DNA of 64,000 nucleotides from Prorocentrum cordatum. Its lineage: Eukaryota > Sar > Dinophyceae > Prorocentrales > Prorocentraceae. The notes beneath the pieces were generated by a model. That model did no database searches, had not been told where the DNA came from, and worked only from the letters and a program-made list of their open reading frames with translations. This document shows, piece after piece, positions 28,707 to 37,840 of this stretch. The position numbers were made by a program, and so were the translations under genes. Every line of letters begins with the position of its first letter. Position 1 is the stretch's first letter. The stretch spans positions 285,001-349,000 of the forward strand of contig CAUYUJ010020549.1 in assembly GCA_963575745.1 (NCBI GenBank), read 5' to 3'.

Positions 28707-28894
28707 GTCGGGCCTGTCCCCCTACAGGGTGATTTTCGACGAAAAATAGAAAACAAATACACCCAAAATGCACCAAAATGGTCAATCAATCATCAAGAAA
28801 TAGTCCCCAGACTATTTTTCGATTGTTTTTGGATTATTTGTTCGGTATGTTTTATTTTTCGTCGAAGATCCCCCTGTAGGGGGACAGGCCCGAC
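28707..28894. mobile_element. Family H MITE, copy 4
   Basis: 188 bp, from GTCGGGCCTGTCCCCCTACA to TGTAGGGGGACAGGCCCGAC. AT-rich centre with AGTCCCCAGACT at 28802. The inverted repeats extend ~40 bp, including TTTTCGACGAAAAATA and its partner TATTTTTCGTCGAAGAT. Confidence 0.93.
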
Positions 28895-28972
28895 TTAACC
28901 ACAGGGTGGAGCCGCACTTCGCCCGAGGTCCGAGAAGCGAGCGGGGTTTCTGGGCATCCCTCAGGAGGCAAC

Positions 28973-29173
28973 TACTGGCAGGTCTTCGCTGGAAAGATTC
29001 TGTAGGAGTAGGCCCCATTGGGGGGCTCTTACGCCAGGGTGGGCCTCGGAATAAAGCCGGATTAGACGGGATTAAGCGGGACTAGTCGGATGAAGCGGGA
29101 TCAAGCAGGATTAGGTTGGATTTCGGACCAGGGCAAAATCAGAATCTGACCTCCCAAGAAATGCATCCGAACA
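28973..29173 (+). mobile_element. Family R repeat, copy 2
   Basis: Same order of blocks as copy 1. The GGGATTAAGC minisatellite has a different number and order of units. Confidence 0.85.
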
Positions 29174-29267
29174 TCCCCGAGCTCTGGAGGCAAGCGAATG
29201 ACATGGTCGACCGGCAAGCCGAAGCAGCCTCCTTCACGCAGATTCCGGCTCTCTGAGGCCGAGGGTT

Positions 29268-29434
29268 GCGGGGCCCTGGGACACACAAATAATTACACGC
29301 AAATAACAGGATTCACCATATCTTCCCATATTCTCTGGGTCTTTGTCTTCCCCCCCCCACTTCCCATATACTTTCCCAGATATGTTCATGGGGGATCGAC
29401 GATTAACTGTGTCTGTGATTTTTGTTCCCTCCTG
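29268..29434 (+). mobile_element. Family D MITE, copy 2
   Basis: GGGCCCTGGGACACACAAAT to TGTGTCTGTGATTTTTGTTC-CCTCCTG. The first few bases of the left end are altered (GTTGCGGGGCCC). Confidence 0.85.
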
Positions 29435-29461
29435 AGTGGAGCGTGCGGCGAATAGAGTTCG

Positions 29462-29696
29462 TTTGAGCAGGGACCGACCGTCCCGGCATTCCTATAGTCC
29501 TACCACGAAATGTTCTTAGAACCAAAAACTGTTCCAATAACAACAAAAACGTTCTTAGAACATGAAAACCCGACGTGATACAACAAGACAGACTCCGCCA
29601 TAAATGTTCTAAGAACATTTCGTGGGAGCCACAACAGGTTCTCAGAACAGTGTTTGGTGGGGCCATAGGCGAGCCAGGACGCCTCGCCGCTGCTGG
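29462..29696. mobile_element. Family B MITE, copy 4
   Basis: 235 bp. The left end TTTGAGCAGGGACCGACCGT is intact; the right end is slightly eroded (GACGCCTCGCCGCTGCTGG). It abuts a D element truncated at its left. Confidence 0.88.
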
Positions 29697-29837
29697 AATC
29701 TTTTCCATAGTCTCTGGGCTTTTTGTCTTTCCCCCCAACTTCCCATACTTTCCCATACATTTTCCCATACTTTCCCATACATATGTGTTCCTGGGGGAGG
29801 TCGACGCTTCATCGTGTCTGTGTTTTGCTCCCTCCTG
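29697..29837 (+). mobile_element. Family D element, copy 3, left end missing
   Basis: It starts inside the family at TTCCATAGTCTCTGGGC, contains a duplicated CCCATACTTTCCCATACAT block, and ends TGTGTCTGTGTTTTGCTCCC-TCCTG. Confidence 0.75.
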
Positions 29838-29948
29838 AGAGTAAGTGCTCGTGGGAGGCAGGCGGCGGCGCTCGAGGCGTGCAGGCTGCGACCCTCGAGG
29901 GGCCCGCGCCGAGCTGCCCCCGTGCCCTCTGCGCCCGTGCTCTCTTGC

Positions 29949-30164
29949 GAAGGGGCCCAGGGACACACAAACAAGTACACACAAATAACAGGGATCCCCC
30001 CTCTCTCTATATATATATACATGTATATACACATATATATGTATGCTTTCTCTATTACTTTTTGTTTTTGTTGTTGTTGTTGGCTTCCCCATCCACTCCC
30101 CATATTTCCCATCTTCTCTGGGGAAGCGTCGCCTACTCGTGCCTGCGAATTTTTCTCCCTCCTC
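29949..30164 (+). mobile_element. Family D element, copy 4, with TA insertion
   Basis: GAAGGGGCCCAGGGACACAC at the left. The interior is lengthened by TATATATATACATGTATATA and a TTGTTGTTGTTG tract. The right end is altered (GCGAATTTTTCTCCCTCC). Confidence 0.75.
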
Positions 30165-30169
30165 ATCGG

Positions 30170-30470
30170 GGCCGGCCACGGGGCCGGCCACGGCGAGCAC
30201 GGGGCCGCCCGACCGCCGGCCGGGCCCCGGACGGCGGGCGGGCGACGAGGCGGCGCGGGGGCGGCGAGGGGGCGGCGACGGCGAGCACGGAGCCGCCCGA
30301 CCGCCGGCCAGGCCCCGGACGTCGGGCGGCGAGGGGGCGGCGAGGGGGCGGCGACGACGAGCACGGGGCCGCCAGACCGCCGGCCAGGCCCCAGACGGCG
30401 GGCGGCGGCGAGGCGGCGAGGGGGCGGCGAGGGCGAGCACGGAGCCGCCCGACCGCAAGCTAGACCCAGT
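30170..30470 (+). repeat. GC-rich 75-90 bp minisatellite
   Basis: Four units marked by GCGAGCACGGNGCCGCCCGA (30193, 30281, 30358, 30433), each followed by CCGCCGGCCAGGCCCCGGAC and GGCGGCGAGG runs. GC content is near 85%. Confidence 0.85.
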
Positions 30471-30877
30471 CCCACCAGCCCTTTGGGCGTGAGTGGTTTA
30501 GCGAGCTCTCTCTCTCTGTTTTCAACCCCCCAACCCCCCTTCTTCCCCTTCGGGGAGGGGTTTACCCCTCCCCCTACCCCCCTCACCCTGGACCTGGAGA
30601 GGGCGCCTCGCGGGTCGTCAGGGGGGTCACACCCCTCACGAGGATTCTGGCCCCGACGGGGGGAGGCAGAAAAAACCCTCTCCTCTTCTGTGAAGCCAAA
30701 ATCATTGATTTTACTACGGTTTTGGCCCCATTTTGGCCTTCTGAGAGGCCAGCGCTCATGAAAGCTCCCCTCTTCCTTCAAGGCAAAATCATTGATTTTA
30801 CAAGGTTTTGGGCTCATTTTGCCCTTCTGAGGGGGCAGCGCTCATTGAAGCTCCCCTCTTCTTCGATCCATTCCCTC
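30471..30877. other. Spacer with a ~113-bp direct duplication
   Basis: AAAATCATTGATTTTAC, GGCTCATTTTGGCCTTCTGA-like sequence and CATGAAAGCTCCCCTCTTC recur at 30700-30777 and 30785-30862 (period ~85 bp, AAATCATTGATTTTACNANG at 30701 and 30786). No gene. Confidence 0.65.
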
Positions 30878-31192
30878 CAAGATGGGCCCAAGAAGCGCCC
30901 AGGAGGCACCAAGAGGCCCCAAGATGGCCCCAAGAGGCCCCCAGGAGGCCCCCAAGAGGCCTCCAAGAGGCCCCCAGGATGCCCCCAAGAGGCCCCCAAG
31001 AGGCCCCAAGAGGCTCCCCCGAGGCACCCAAGACGCTCCTGGAAGCCCCTGGGGCCGCCAAGAGGCCCCCAAGACGCCCCAAACGGCCTCCAAGAGGCCC
31101 CAAGAGGCCCGAAGAGGCTCCCCCAAGGCACCCAAGACGCTCCTAGAAGCCCCTGGGGCCGCCCAGAGGCCCCCAAGACGCCCCAAAAGGGG
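30878..31192 (+). repeat. CCAAGAGGC-type minisatellite, array 2
   Basis: 10-13 bp iterations of CCCCAAGAGGCC. A larger duplicated block, CACCCAAGACGCTCCTGGAA then GCCCCTGGGGCCGCC, is at 31024 and 31130. Confidence 0.9.
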
Positions 31193-31195
31193 ACG

Positions 31196-31635
31196 AGGTG
31201 CCCGAACGCCTCACGCCACGAGGAGCCCGAACGACTCACACCAGGACGAGGGGCCCGAACGACTCACACCACGAAGAGCCCGAACGACTCACACCAGAAG
31301 GAGGGGCCCGAACGACTCACACCAGACGAGGCGCCCGAACGACTCACACCACGAGGAGCCCGAACGACTCACACCACGACGAGGGCCCCGAACGACTCAC
31401 ACCACGAGGAGCCCGAACGAGTCACACCAGGAGGAGGGGCCCGAACGACTCACACCAGGACGAGGGGCCCGAACAACTCACACCACGAGAAGCCCGAACG
31501 ACTCACACCAGGACGAAGAGCCCGAACGACTCACACCACGAAGAGCCCGAACGACTCACACCTGGAAGAAGGGCCCGAACGACTCACACCAGGACGAGAA
31601 ACCCCAAACGACTCAAACCACGAGGAGCGCTTTCT
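31196..31635 (+). repeat. 25/28-bp dimeric tandem array
   Basis: Sixteen units starting CGAACGACTCACACCA. Short units (25 bp) end CGAGGAGCC and long ones (28 bp) end GGACGAGGGGCC. The two types largely alternate, giving a 53-bp dimer. Both lengths are 1 mod 3, so every frame cycles through the same three peptides without stops; the 342- and 276-codon frames here are artefacts of that. Confidence 0.95.
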
Positions 31636-31639
31636 CTCC

Positions 31640-32430
31640 CTCCTCCTCCGCCTCGTCCTTCTCCCGCTCCCCCCACAAGGACGATGTACAAGGAGGCGGG
31701 AGGAAGGAGTAACAGGGGAGATATGCGGGGCCAAGCGGACACACGCCTGAAAAAACACGACTGTCGGCATGCTTGGCAAGAGTTGCTGTTGTGAGATGGG
31801 CTGGTGGGGATACGCGAAGCGTAAAGAATTCCTTGAAAGAGGGATAAGAGCCCCTAAGTGCAACCACTGCTTGTGGAATACGACGGCGCCCCGAAAGGTC
31901 GGAAGGTAGACGCACCAAACACTGGGCATCTGGAACAAACATGAGCCATCAAAGAAACGAGGGGGCGGCGTTGATCGGGGAGGTACGGCAGGTTCGTGTC
32001 GTGCCGACCCCAGCGTTGGTTTTTGACACCGCAAGGATCGTTCAACCTTGAACGATCGGCCGCTGCCGCAACGTCCGATCGTTCAACATCGATCGATTCT
32101 GGGTCGCCGGCGGCGTTCAACCTTGAACGCCCGCGCTGGGGTCGCCGCTGGTCGACACGACGCAAACCTACCGTAGGGAGGTAGGAAGAGGCGCAGGAGG
32201 GAGAGCGGCGGGGGAAGGGGAGATAAGGAGCAGACTGAGGACTCCTCAAGGCCTTCTTCACGTCGCATTGTGGCAATTGCAAGTCTTGGGCGAAGCTCAC
32301 GTCGGCTCAGAGACCAGGACGAGGGGAATCAGGATGAGCAGTACGACGAGAAGGAGCTGGACTGTAACACGAGCGGCAATATGTTCGGGCCGCGTCTAAA
32401 GCTGTGACGAGGGGGCGCCTGACAGAAAGA
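31640..32430. other. Spacer without a recognised gene
   Basis: It contains GGATACGCGAAGCGTAAAGA at 31806 (shared with 11.98 kb) and a cluster of CGATCG/TTCAACCTTGAACG palindromes at 32040-32130 (three TTGAACGNNCG motifs). No protein motif. Confidence 0.45.
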
Positions 32431-32431
32431 G

Positions 32432-32555
32432 GCTTTTGGCGCTCCGCACGGATTTCTTGGATCCGCGGAGCGCGCCAGGGGCGGCGCTGGAGAGGCCGCG
32501 AAGGGGGGGGGGGGCGGCGCGGATCCAAGAAGTCCGCGCGGAGCGCCAAAAGTTT
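32432..32555. mobile_element. Family A foldback element, copy 3
   Basis: GCTTTTGGCGCTCCGCACGG and its partner CCGCGCGGAGCGCCAAAAGT. The element is shortened: the right half of the central hairpin is replaced by a G(12) run. Confidence 0.88.
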
Positions 32556-32579
32556 AATGTTTATGCATTGTTTGTGCTC

Positions 32580-32583
32580 TCTT

Positions 32584-32622
<39 letters not shown>
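32580..32622 (+). repeat. (CT)n microsatellite
   Basis: TCTTTCTTTCTCTCTCTCTC and so on, ~40 bp, 25 bp after A3. Confidence 0.93.
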
Positions 32623-32623
<1 letters not shown>

Positions 32624-32810
32624 TCGATCAGGACAGCTTCGAAGAGAAGAGGAGGTACACAAGGGAGCCGAGAGAGCGAAGCCAACGGCAGCGGCATGTG
32701 CTCCTTGATCTCCTTGCGCCACCGCTTGGCCCAGGGGCTCAGCAGGAGCTTCTGCGCGCGCGAATGGTGGAGGGCTCTGACAGAAGTGCTCGGGCGCCCT
32801 CCTAACTACC

Positions 32811-32969
32811 TGGCAGACCACCCTAACCCAACCCGAAGACCCGAACTTCGGGTTGGTGGTGGGGTACGGGCTGCGCACGTCTTTGTTCAATGTTCCCCGA
32901 CCCACCCCCCCACTGGAAATGGAAGGCAAATCGGGGCCTTCGGGTTGAGTTGGGGTGGTTCGGTGGGCC
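32811..32969. mobile_element. Family S MITE, copy 2
   Basis: ACCCTAACCCAACCCGAAGA at the left, TTCGGGTTGAGTTGGGGTGG then TTCGGTGGG at the right, with the internal AACTTCGGGTTGG hairpin, as in S1. Confidence 0.85.
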
Positions 32970-33455
32970 GTGGCCACCTGTCCATGGTCCCGCTGCGCCT
33001 GACCCTCTCCCTGTGGTGGACGTGGCTGCAGGGGCCCCGGGAGACACCAACAAATCGATCCACATTCTGGGACATCCATTTTGACATATTTGTCTTGCAT
33101 GCTCGTCTTCCCTCCTAATTATTCTCACACGCTATCCATCCCTTCTGAATAACACCGCGACTGAACTGAGCTGATTCCACCACCGGTCTCTGGGCAGGGA
33201 AGGAGGGGGAGGAGGAAGTGCAGAGTTGCGGGTATTGCGACTGTGCCGATGGCGAATGGGGAGAGAGGCGGATGATGATGAGGAAGAGGCGGGCGATGGA
33301 AGACAACGAGCGTCCAACCCTGCCTGTGTGTTACTGGTTCACAAGTCCGGAATATGCATCCGCCCAGCCCAGCGGAGCGGTGTTAATGGATCAGGAGGGG
33401 GGAGGGGGGGGGGGAGATGAGGGGGTGGGGAAGACAGACGACGGGGGAGGGACTC
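32970..33455. other. Spacer with a decayed D-like piece
   Basis: 33027-33118 (CAGGGGCCCCGGGAGACACC...CTCGTCTTCCCTCCTAATTA) weakly resembles family D. The rest is unassigned. Confidence 0.4.
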
Positions 33456-33722
33456 CCTCCTTCTCCCTCCTCCTCCTCCACCTCCTCCTCCTCCTCCTCC
33501 TCCCTCCCCCTCCTCCTCCCTCCTCCTCCCTCCGATGGGGAAGGGAGGGGCCAGGAGGGAGCAGCAGCAGGGGGGAGGAGGGCGGACGAGGAGGAAGGAA
33601 AAGAGGGGAGGGAGGAGAGGGGAGAGAGGAACGAGAAGAGGGAGGAGAGGAGGGGTGGCGAGGAGGGAGGAGAGGAGGGGTGGAGAGGAGGAGGGGGAGA
33701 GGAAAACGAGAAGGGTGAGGCG
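33456..33722. repeat. TCC array followed by GAGG purine array
   Basis: A pyrimidine array at 33456-33535 and a purine array (GGAGAGGGGAGAGAGGAACG type) at 33555-33722, separated by ~20 bp. The opposite strand bias gives an imperfect inverted arrangement. Confidence 0.88.
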
Positions 33723-33783
33723 GAAGGAGGGAAGAGCGGCTTCCCGAAGCAGAAGCAAACATTGCAAACAACGCAGCAAACAC

Positions 33784-33914
33784 AAACTTTTGGCGCTCCG
33801 CGCGGACTTCTGGCACCCGCGCTGGACCCCCCTCCCTGGCGCGCGCAGCGCCCCAGGGGCGGTGCCGGAGGGCCCGGCGCGGATCCGAGAAAACCGCGCG
33901 GAGCGCCGAAAGTG
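33784..33914. mobile_element. Family A foldback element, copy 4
   Basis: AAACTTTTGGCGCTCCGCGC and its partner GCGCGGAGCGCCGAAAG. Its right tip is cut short where D5 begins (GAAAG then TGAAGGGG). Confidence 0.88.
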
Positions 33915-34112
33915 AAGGGGCCCTGGGACACACAGAGCAAGTAAACACAACTAACAAGACTCCCCATACTTTCCTCGTTCTTGCTGCCCCCACCGCTTCC
34001 CATACTTTTTTCCATATATATATACATATATATATGTATACCTATATCTATATATATATACATTATCTGGGGAGTCGACGATTCATGGTGTCTGTGTTCT
34101 TGTCCCCTCCTG
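33913..34112 (+). mobile_element. Family D element, copy 5, with TA insertion
   Basis: TGAAGGGGCCCTGGGACACA to TGTGTTCTTGTCCCCTCCTG. A (TA)n-rich block TATATATACATATATATATG (34014-34065) replaces the usual centre, as in copy 4. Confidence 0.85.
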
Positions 34113-34295
34113 AAGAAGGCATGTTTGTGGCGTTCCTCCTCCGACGAGGCGCCCTCGGCCCTTGCAGCCCGCCGCCCCGCGCACGGCGCGCGCCTCGGGG
34201 CCGGCGGGCGCCGTCGCCGCTGCCATGCCGCCTCCGCGGGGCCGGCGGGGCGGCGCGGGGCCACTCGCGCGGCGCGTGCCCTTGCCAGGCTGCGG

Positions 34296-34354
34296 CCCCC
34301 CTCCTCCTCCTCCTCCTCCTCCTCCTCCTCCTCCTCCTCCTCCTCCTCCTCCTC

Positions 34355-34385
<31 letters not shown>

Positions 34386-34440
34386 GCCTCCTCCTCCTCC
34401 CTCTCCTCCTCCTCCTCCTCCTCCTCCTCCTCCTCCATTC
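34296..34440 (-). repeat. (TCC)n microsatellite
   Basis: Near-pure TCC for ~145 bp with a CCCCCCGCC break at 34379. Confidence 0.96.
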
Positions 34441-34459
34441 CTTTTCCTTGCACGGGGAG

Positions 34460-34614
34460 TACAGCGGAGGCCAGTCCACAAGCAATCTCTGCACAAGGAG
34501 CCCAGCCCTGAGACCCCAGGGCGTCCGTGGGTGGATCTTTGGCGTGGGGACGTCGCGCTCTCTAGCGCAAAGCCACCGAAACTCAAGAGACCCAGACATG
34601 GGCCCCCACTGTAG
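34460..34614 (+). mobile_element. Family F MITE, copy 4
   Basis: TACAGCGGAGGCCAGTCCAC to GGGCCCCCACTGTA, with a shorter interior than F1/F2. CCCTGAGACCCCAGGGCGTC is intact. Confidence 0.85.
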
Positions 34615-34955
34615 GCACAGGGGCCGGGGGGGTGAGCTGACCAGAGCGAGGGGCGCTTGACGACCTTTCGCCCATCGACTTTTATGGGGACCAGGCGGGA
34701 CAAATCAAGGCAAGTGCAGACCCGTCGAGGTAGGTCCAGGCAAATCCAGAGGTCTCCAGGGGAATTTGGGGCAAGTCGTGGCCGAGCCAGCGCGAGTGCA
34801 TGGGGACGGCAGAAGCCGTTGAGCCCTTGCATAATGAGGGAGGCGCAAGGCTCGCGGAATGGCTGCGTCCACGGGGCCGCGGTCCTGAAAGCGACGAGCA
34901 GACACGATCAGCGGCGCAGAAGGCACCGCGGAGTAGCCACACGGAACTGGCGGGT
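34615..34955. other. Unassigned spacer
   Basis: It contains three loose repeats of AAATCNAGGCAAGTGCAGA/GGTCCAGGCAAATCCAGAGG (34705-34760). No gene. Confidence 0.4.
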
Positions 34956-35035
34956 GGTCGAGAGGGGGGGGGGATAGCAAAGGGGGGAGGGGGGTCGGCA
35001 TATCGGCTGCACGCAGGAATTTCCTTCCCCATGTC
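34956..35035 (+). mobile_element. Decayed family C element
   Basis: GGGGGATAGCAAAGGGGGGA (34970-34989) followed by GGCTGCACGCAGGAATTTCC matches the left end and the TGCATGCAGCAAATTTCG interior of family C. Internal sequence is deleted and no right end is seen. Confidence 0.55.
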
Positions 35036-35149
35036 CTAAGACGGGGCTATTGAAATTATTGTTATTAGTGTGACGCCTCCGGCTCCTCCTTTCTTGCTGT
35101 TGCGGCCTTCCCCGTGCCTAGACACACGACCCTCTTGTCCAAGATTGCA

Positions 35150-35490
35150 TCTCTCATGCTCGGACTCACCCACACTGAGACCACTTAACTTTGATGCATG
35201 CGGACTCTGACTCACACTGAAAGTCACCGGAACCAAGCCTTACTCGGACGCGCCCACGCGCGGAGTCACTCAAACCAAGCCTTACTCACACTCAGAGTCA
35301 CCCACGCTCACACCCACGAACGCTTAGACCCTCTCACACTCAGACTCCCCCACACTCAGACTCACTCACTCAGACCACTCACACTCAGAAGCCTTGATTC
35401 TCAACCTAGTCGTAACTTACTCAAACTCTGGCACTCGTACTCAGACCCACTCATTCTCGCTCCTCACACTCAGACTCGCCCATGCTTACA
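35150..35490 (+). repeat. CACTCAGACTCAC degenerate minisatellite
   Basis: About twenty loose iterations of ACTCACACTCAGA-type 10-14 mers. It is likely the complement of the TGAGTG array at 23.66-23.83 kb; both sit next to the same ~160-bp repeat, in mirrored order. Confidence 0.8.
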
Positions 35491-35499
35491 GCAGTGTAG

Positions 35500-35765
35500 C
35501 AGACAGGGCACTTAGGCACCCCAAGGTGGAGGGGAGCCGCCAGGGGGTCTGACAACTGCCCACCCGCGGCAAGACTGTGGGGACATCTCAGGCGAAACGT
35601 GCCTTCTGGCTTCACCAACTCCTCTCGTTGAGAGCCCTGTGGTCGCCGCAATGTAGCAGGTATAGCCCTTGGGCACCCCCAGGGGGAGCCGCCAGGGGGG
35701 TAGGACCCTTGCCCGTTCGCGCCCAGACTGTCGGGAGGTCTCGAGGCGAGTCCAGTATGTCTGCA
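35500..35765 (-). repeat. Two units of the 22.7-kb repeat, reverse orientation
   Basis: Read on the minus strand, 35765-35640 and 35640-35505 give CGAGACCTCCCGACAGTCTG then GGCGCGAACGGGCAAGGGTC, GGCGGCTCC, and CCTGCTACATTGCGGCGACC, the order of the array at 22.7-23.65 kb. Confidence 0.75.
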
Positions 35766-35799
35766 CCTGGGGCGCCTCTCCCTGCAGAGCCCCCTGATC

Positions 35800-35975
35800 A
35801 CGGGATCGACCACAAGAACCCTTCCACAAGAAGCCCAACCCTGAGACCCCAGGACGTCCACTGATGTCTGGTGCGGGAACGTCGCGCTTTTCACAGCAGA
35901 ACCATCGAAACCCAAGAGATCCAGGGCATCCTGGAGGCAAGCGGGGGTGTTCTCTTGGCATAGGCCCCCGCTGAT
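35800..35975 (+). mobile_element. Family F MITE, copy 5
   Basis: CCACAAGAACCCTTCCACAA to TCTCTTGGCATAGGCCCCCG. The TACAGTGG tip on the left is lost. Confidence 0.8.
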
Positions 35976-36144
35976 GCCGGCACGGCATTCCGGGCCCCCC
36001 CCCCCCGGGGGTCGAGCCGCCACAGGGGGCAGCCTGCGGCGGCAGGGAGAGGAGGCAGCGCGCGGCGGCAAGGGAGGGAAGCAGAGAGGGCTCACGCTCG
36101 GACTTTGCACGCGCTCCGCCCGGCTCGCGCTCGGATCCGCTCAC

Positions 36145-36271
36145 TTGCCGTCGCTCGGACGTCCATTCCCTGTGCTTTGTTCGGTTTCGTGCGTGGTTTC
36201 TTCGCCAAATGATCAAGGATGCTCCTCGATGGTCCTCGCCGAGGGAAACATGCACACGTCCGAGCGATGCC
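36145..36271. mobile_element. Family K MITE, copy 2
   Basis: 127 bp, TTGCCGTCGCTCGGACGTCC to GCACACGTCCGAGCGATGCC, without the internal addition of copy 1. Confidence 0.9.
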
Positions 36272-36443
36272 TAGGCTCAGGCCCTCGGAGAGGAGGGCGT
36301 CCGGAACCTCCGCCGGCGGCGGGGCAGAGGCGGTCCGCACCGGCGCGGGGCTGCCCGGGGCAACCGAGGGGGGAATCGTCCTCCAGCGTGCAGGAAGAAA
36401 GAACGAAGACGAGGGCGTGCAGGGAAACGTCAAAACATACACC

Positions 36444-36597
36444 CTGCGAAATGCTTAAGAAATCATGGGTTAAGAAATTCATAGTCTCAGAACTTGAATA
36501 AAAACCCAAAAATTCCATTAAAATCTTAGGAATTACATTGAAACATTAAGAATAATCGAGACCCTGGCCGAAATTTCAAGTTTTCTTAAGCATCGCC
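36444..36597. mobile_element. Family AA AT-rich MITE
   Basis: The ends are GCGAAATGCTTAAGAAATC and, reversed, GGCGATGCTTAAGAAAAC, around 154 bp of AT-rich sequence. This strongly contrasts with the ~60-70% GC flanks. Single copy here. Confidence 0.75.
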
Positions 36598-36619
36598 TAA
36601 GGTGTAATGTCTGCGTGTT

Positions 36620-36745
36620 TTCGAAGCCGGATCCGGCTTGAGAGACCTGCGTGTTTTCGAAGCCGGAGCCGGCTTACAAAAAACAGCGCGTTGAAGCCGG
36701 ATCCGGCCTCAAAAGCACCTATCGTTTCACCCGGATCCGGCTTCA
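36620..36745. repeat. Four AGCCGGATCCGGCT palindromes
   Basis: At 36625, 36661 (one base changed), 36694 and 36730, spaced ~33-36 bp. The first two are preceded by CTGCGTGTTTTCGA, so the unit is a ~35-bp tandem repeat with a 14-bp perfect palindrome. Confidence 0.85.
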
Positions 36746-36794
36746 AAAGACACACAGCTCTCTCAGCGCGCAAGCGGGGATCCCCGCGTCGATG

Positions 36795-36900
36795 CTTGCC
36801 GTCGCTCGGTTTCGTGCGTGCCTTTGTTGTTGCTCGATGGTCCAGGATGGTCCTCGATGGTTCTCGCCGAGAGAAAATGCACACGTCCGAGCGATGCCAA
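36795..36900. mobile_element. Family K MITE, copy 3, short
   Basis: The left arm is shortened (CTTGCCGTCGCTCGGTTTCG skips the ACGTCC stretch). The right end GCACACGTCCGAGCGATGCC-AA is intact and runs directly into L1. Confidence 0.85.
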
Positions 36901-36901
36901 T

Positions 36902-37036
36902 TACCAGCCTGGCACATATCCCTACCCCTAAGCTGGGCATCGCCTCATCGCGATGCCAATCTTAGGGATTCCCTCAGTTTTTCAGGGCGCATCCCTAAGA
37001 TTGTCATCGCCTTTTGGTGTGCCAATCTTAGGGATA
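36902..37036. mobile_element. Family L element, copy 1
   Basis: TTACCAGCCTGGCACATATC, then the palindromic set GATGCCAATCTTAGGGATTC / ATCCCTAAGATTGTCATCG / GTGCCAATCTTAGGGATA. It matches 41821-41956 at ~85% by eye. Confidence 0.85.
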
Positions 37037-37210
37037 CAGTCAAAACGTATAGTAAGGACGCGAGGCAAGGACGCAAGACCCTTGAAGGCCGAAGTTGGTT
37101 TTTTGGGGCGGCGGGCGACCAGTGAAAACGGCAAAGGACGGGCCACAGAGGCAAGGACGCAAGGGTACCCTAGATGAAGGCGCGCGTCCTTACTAGGCGC
37201 GTTGACTGTA
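37035..37210. mobile_element. Family M MITE, copy 1
   Basis: The ends TACAGTCAAAACGTATAGTA-AGGACGCG and, reversed, TACAGTCAACGCGCCTAGTA-AGGACGCG are ~28-bp inverted repeats. GGCAAGGACGCAAG is repeated internally. TA flanks both sides. Confidence 0.9.
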
Positions 37211-37223
37211 GGGGTAAGTTCGA

Positions 37224-37640
37224 GGCTGGTGAGCCAAGGATGTGTTCCCCCCCGGCGCCTCCCCGACGCTGGAGGCGCAGGAGCGCGTGGAGTTAGGTTC
37301 GTGAATTGCGAGTACAGGCGGTCCACGACCACTCCGGGCCAAAAAACCCAAACCAAAAAAAAGCTCCAGGAAATCTCAAAACCCAGACCTGGGGAGGGAT
37401 AGGGATAAGCTCAAGGATGTGCTCCCCCCGGGCGCCTCCCCGACGCCGGAGGCGCAGGAGGCGCATGGAGCAACGTTCGTGAATTGCGACAACAGGCGGT
37501 CCACGACCACTTCGGGCCAACAAAAACCAAACCAAAAAAAAGCTCCAGGAAACCTTAAAACCCAAACCTGGGGAGGGATAGGGATAAATTCAAGGATGTG
37601 TTCCCCCCCCGGCGCCTCCCCGAGGCCGGAGGCGCAGGAG
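37224..37640 (+). repeat. 180-bp tandem array
   Basis: CAAGGATGTGYTCCCCCCSG then GCGCCTCCCCGACGCYGGAG starts units at 37233, 37413 and 37592. Each full unit continues through GTTCGTGAATTGCGA, GGCGGTCCACGACCAC and AAAAAAAGCTCCAGGAAA to CCTGGGGAGGGATAGGGATA. The third unit is cut at 37640 by a GAG array, and a piece of a further unit reappears at 37842-37910. Confidence 0.93.
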
Positions 37641-37840
37641 GAGGAGAAGAGGGAGGAGGAGGAGGAGGAGGAGGAGGAGGAGGAGGAGGAGGAGGAGGGA
37701 GGAGGAGGAGGAGGAGGAGGAGGGGAGGAGGAGGAGGAGAAGAAGCAGGAGGAGGAGGAGGAGGAGGAGGGGAGGAGGGGAGAAGCAGGAGGAGGAGGAG
37801 GAGGAGGGAGGAGGAGGAGGATGAGGAGGAGGAGGCTGGT
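37640..37840 (+). repeat. (GAG)n array inside the 180-bp array
   Basis: Purine-rich, with AGAAGCAGGAGG duplicated at 37738 and 37782. Confidence 0.94.

Noticed and set aside
31196-31635. CRISPR-like array of regularly spaced repeats
   Set aside because: The repeats are directly tandem with no unique spacers, and the context is eukaryotic with no cas genes.
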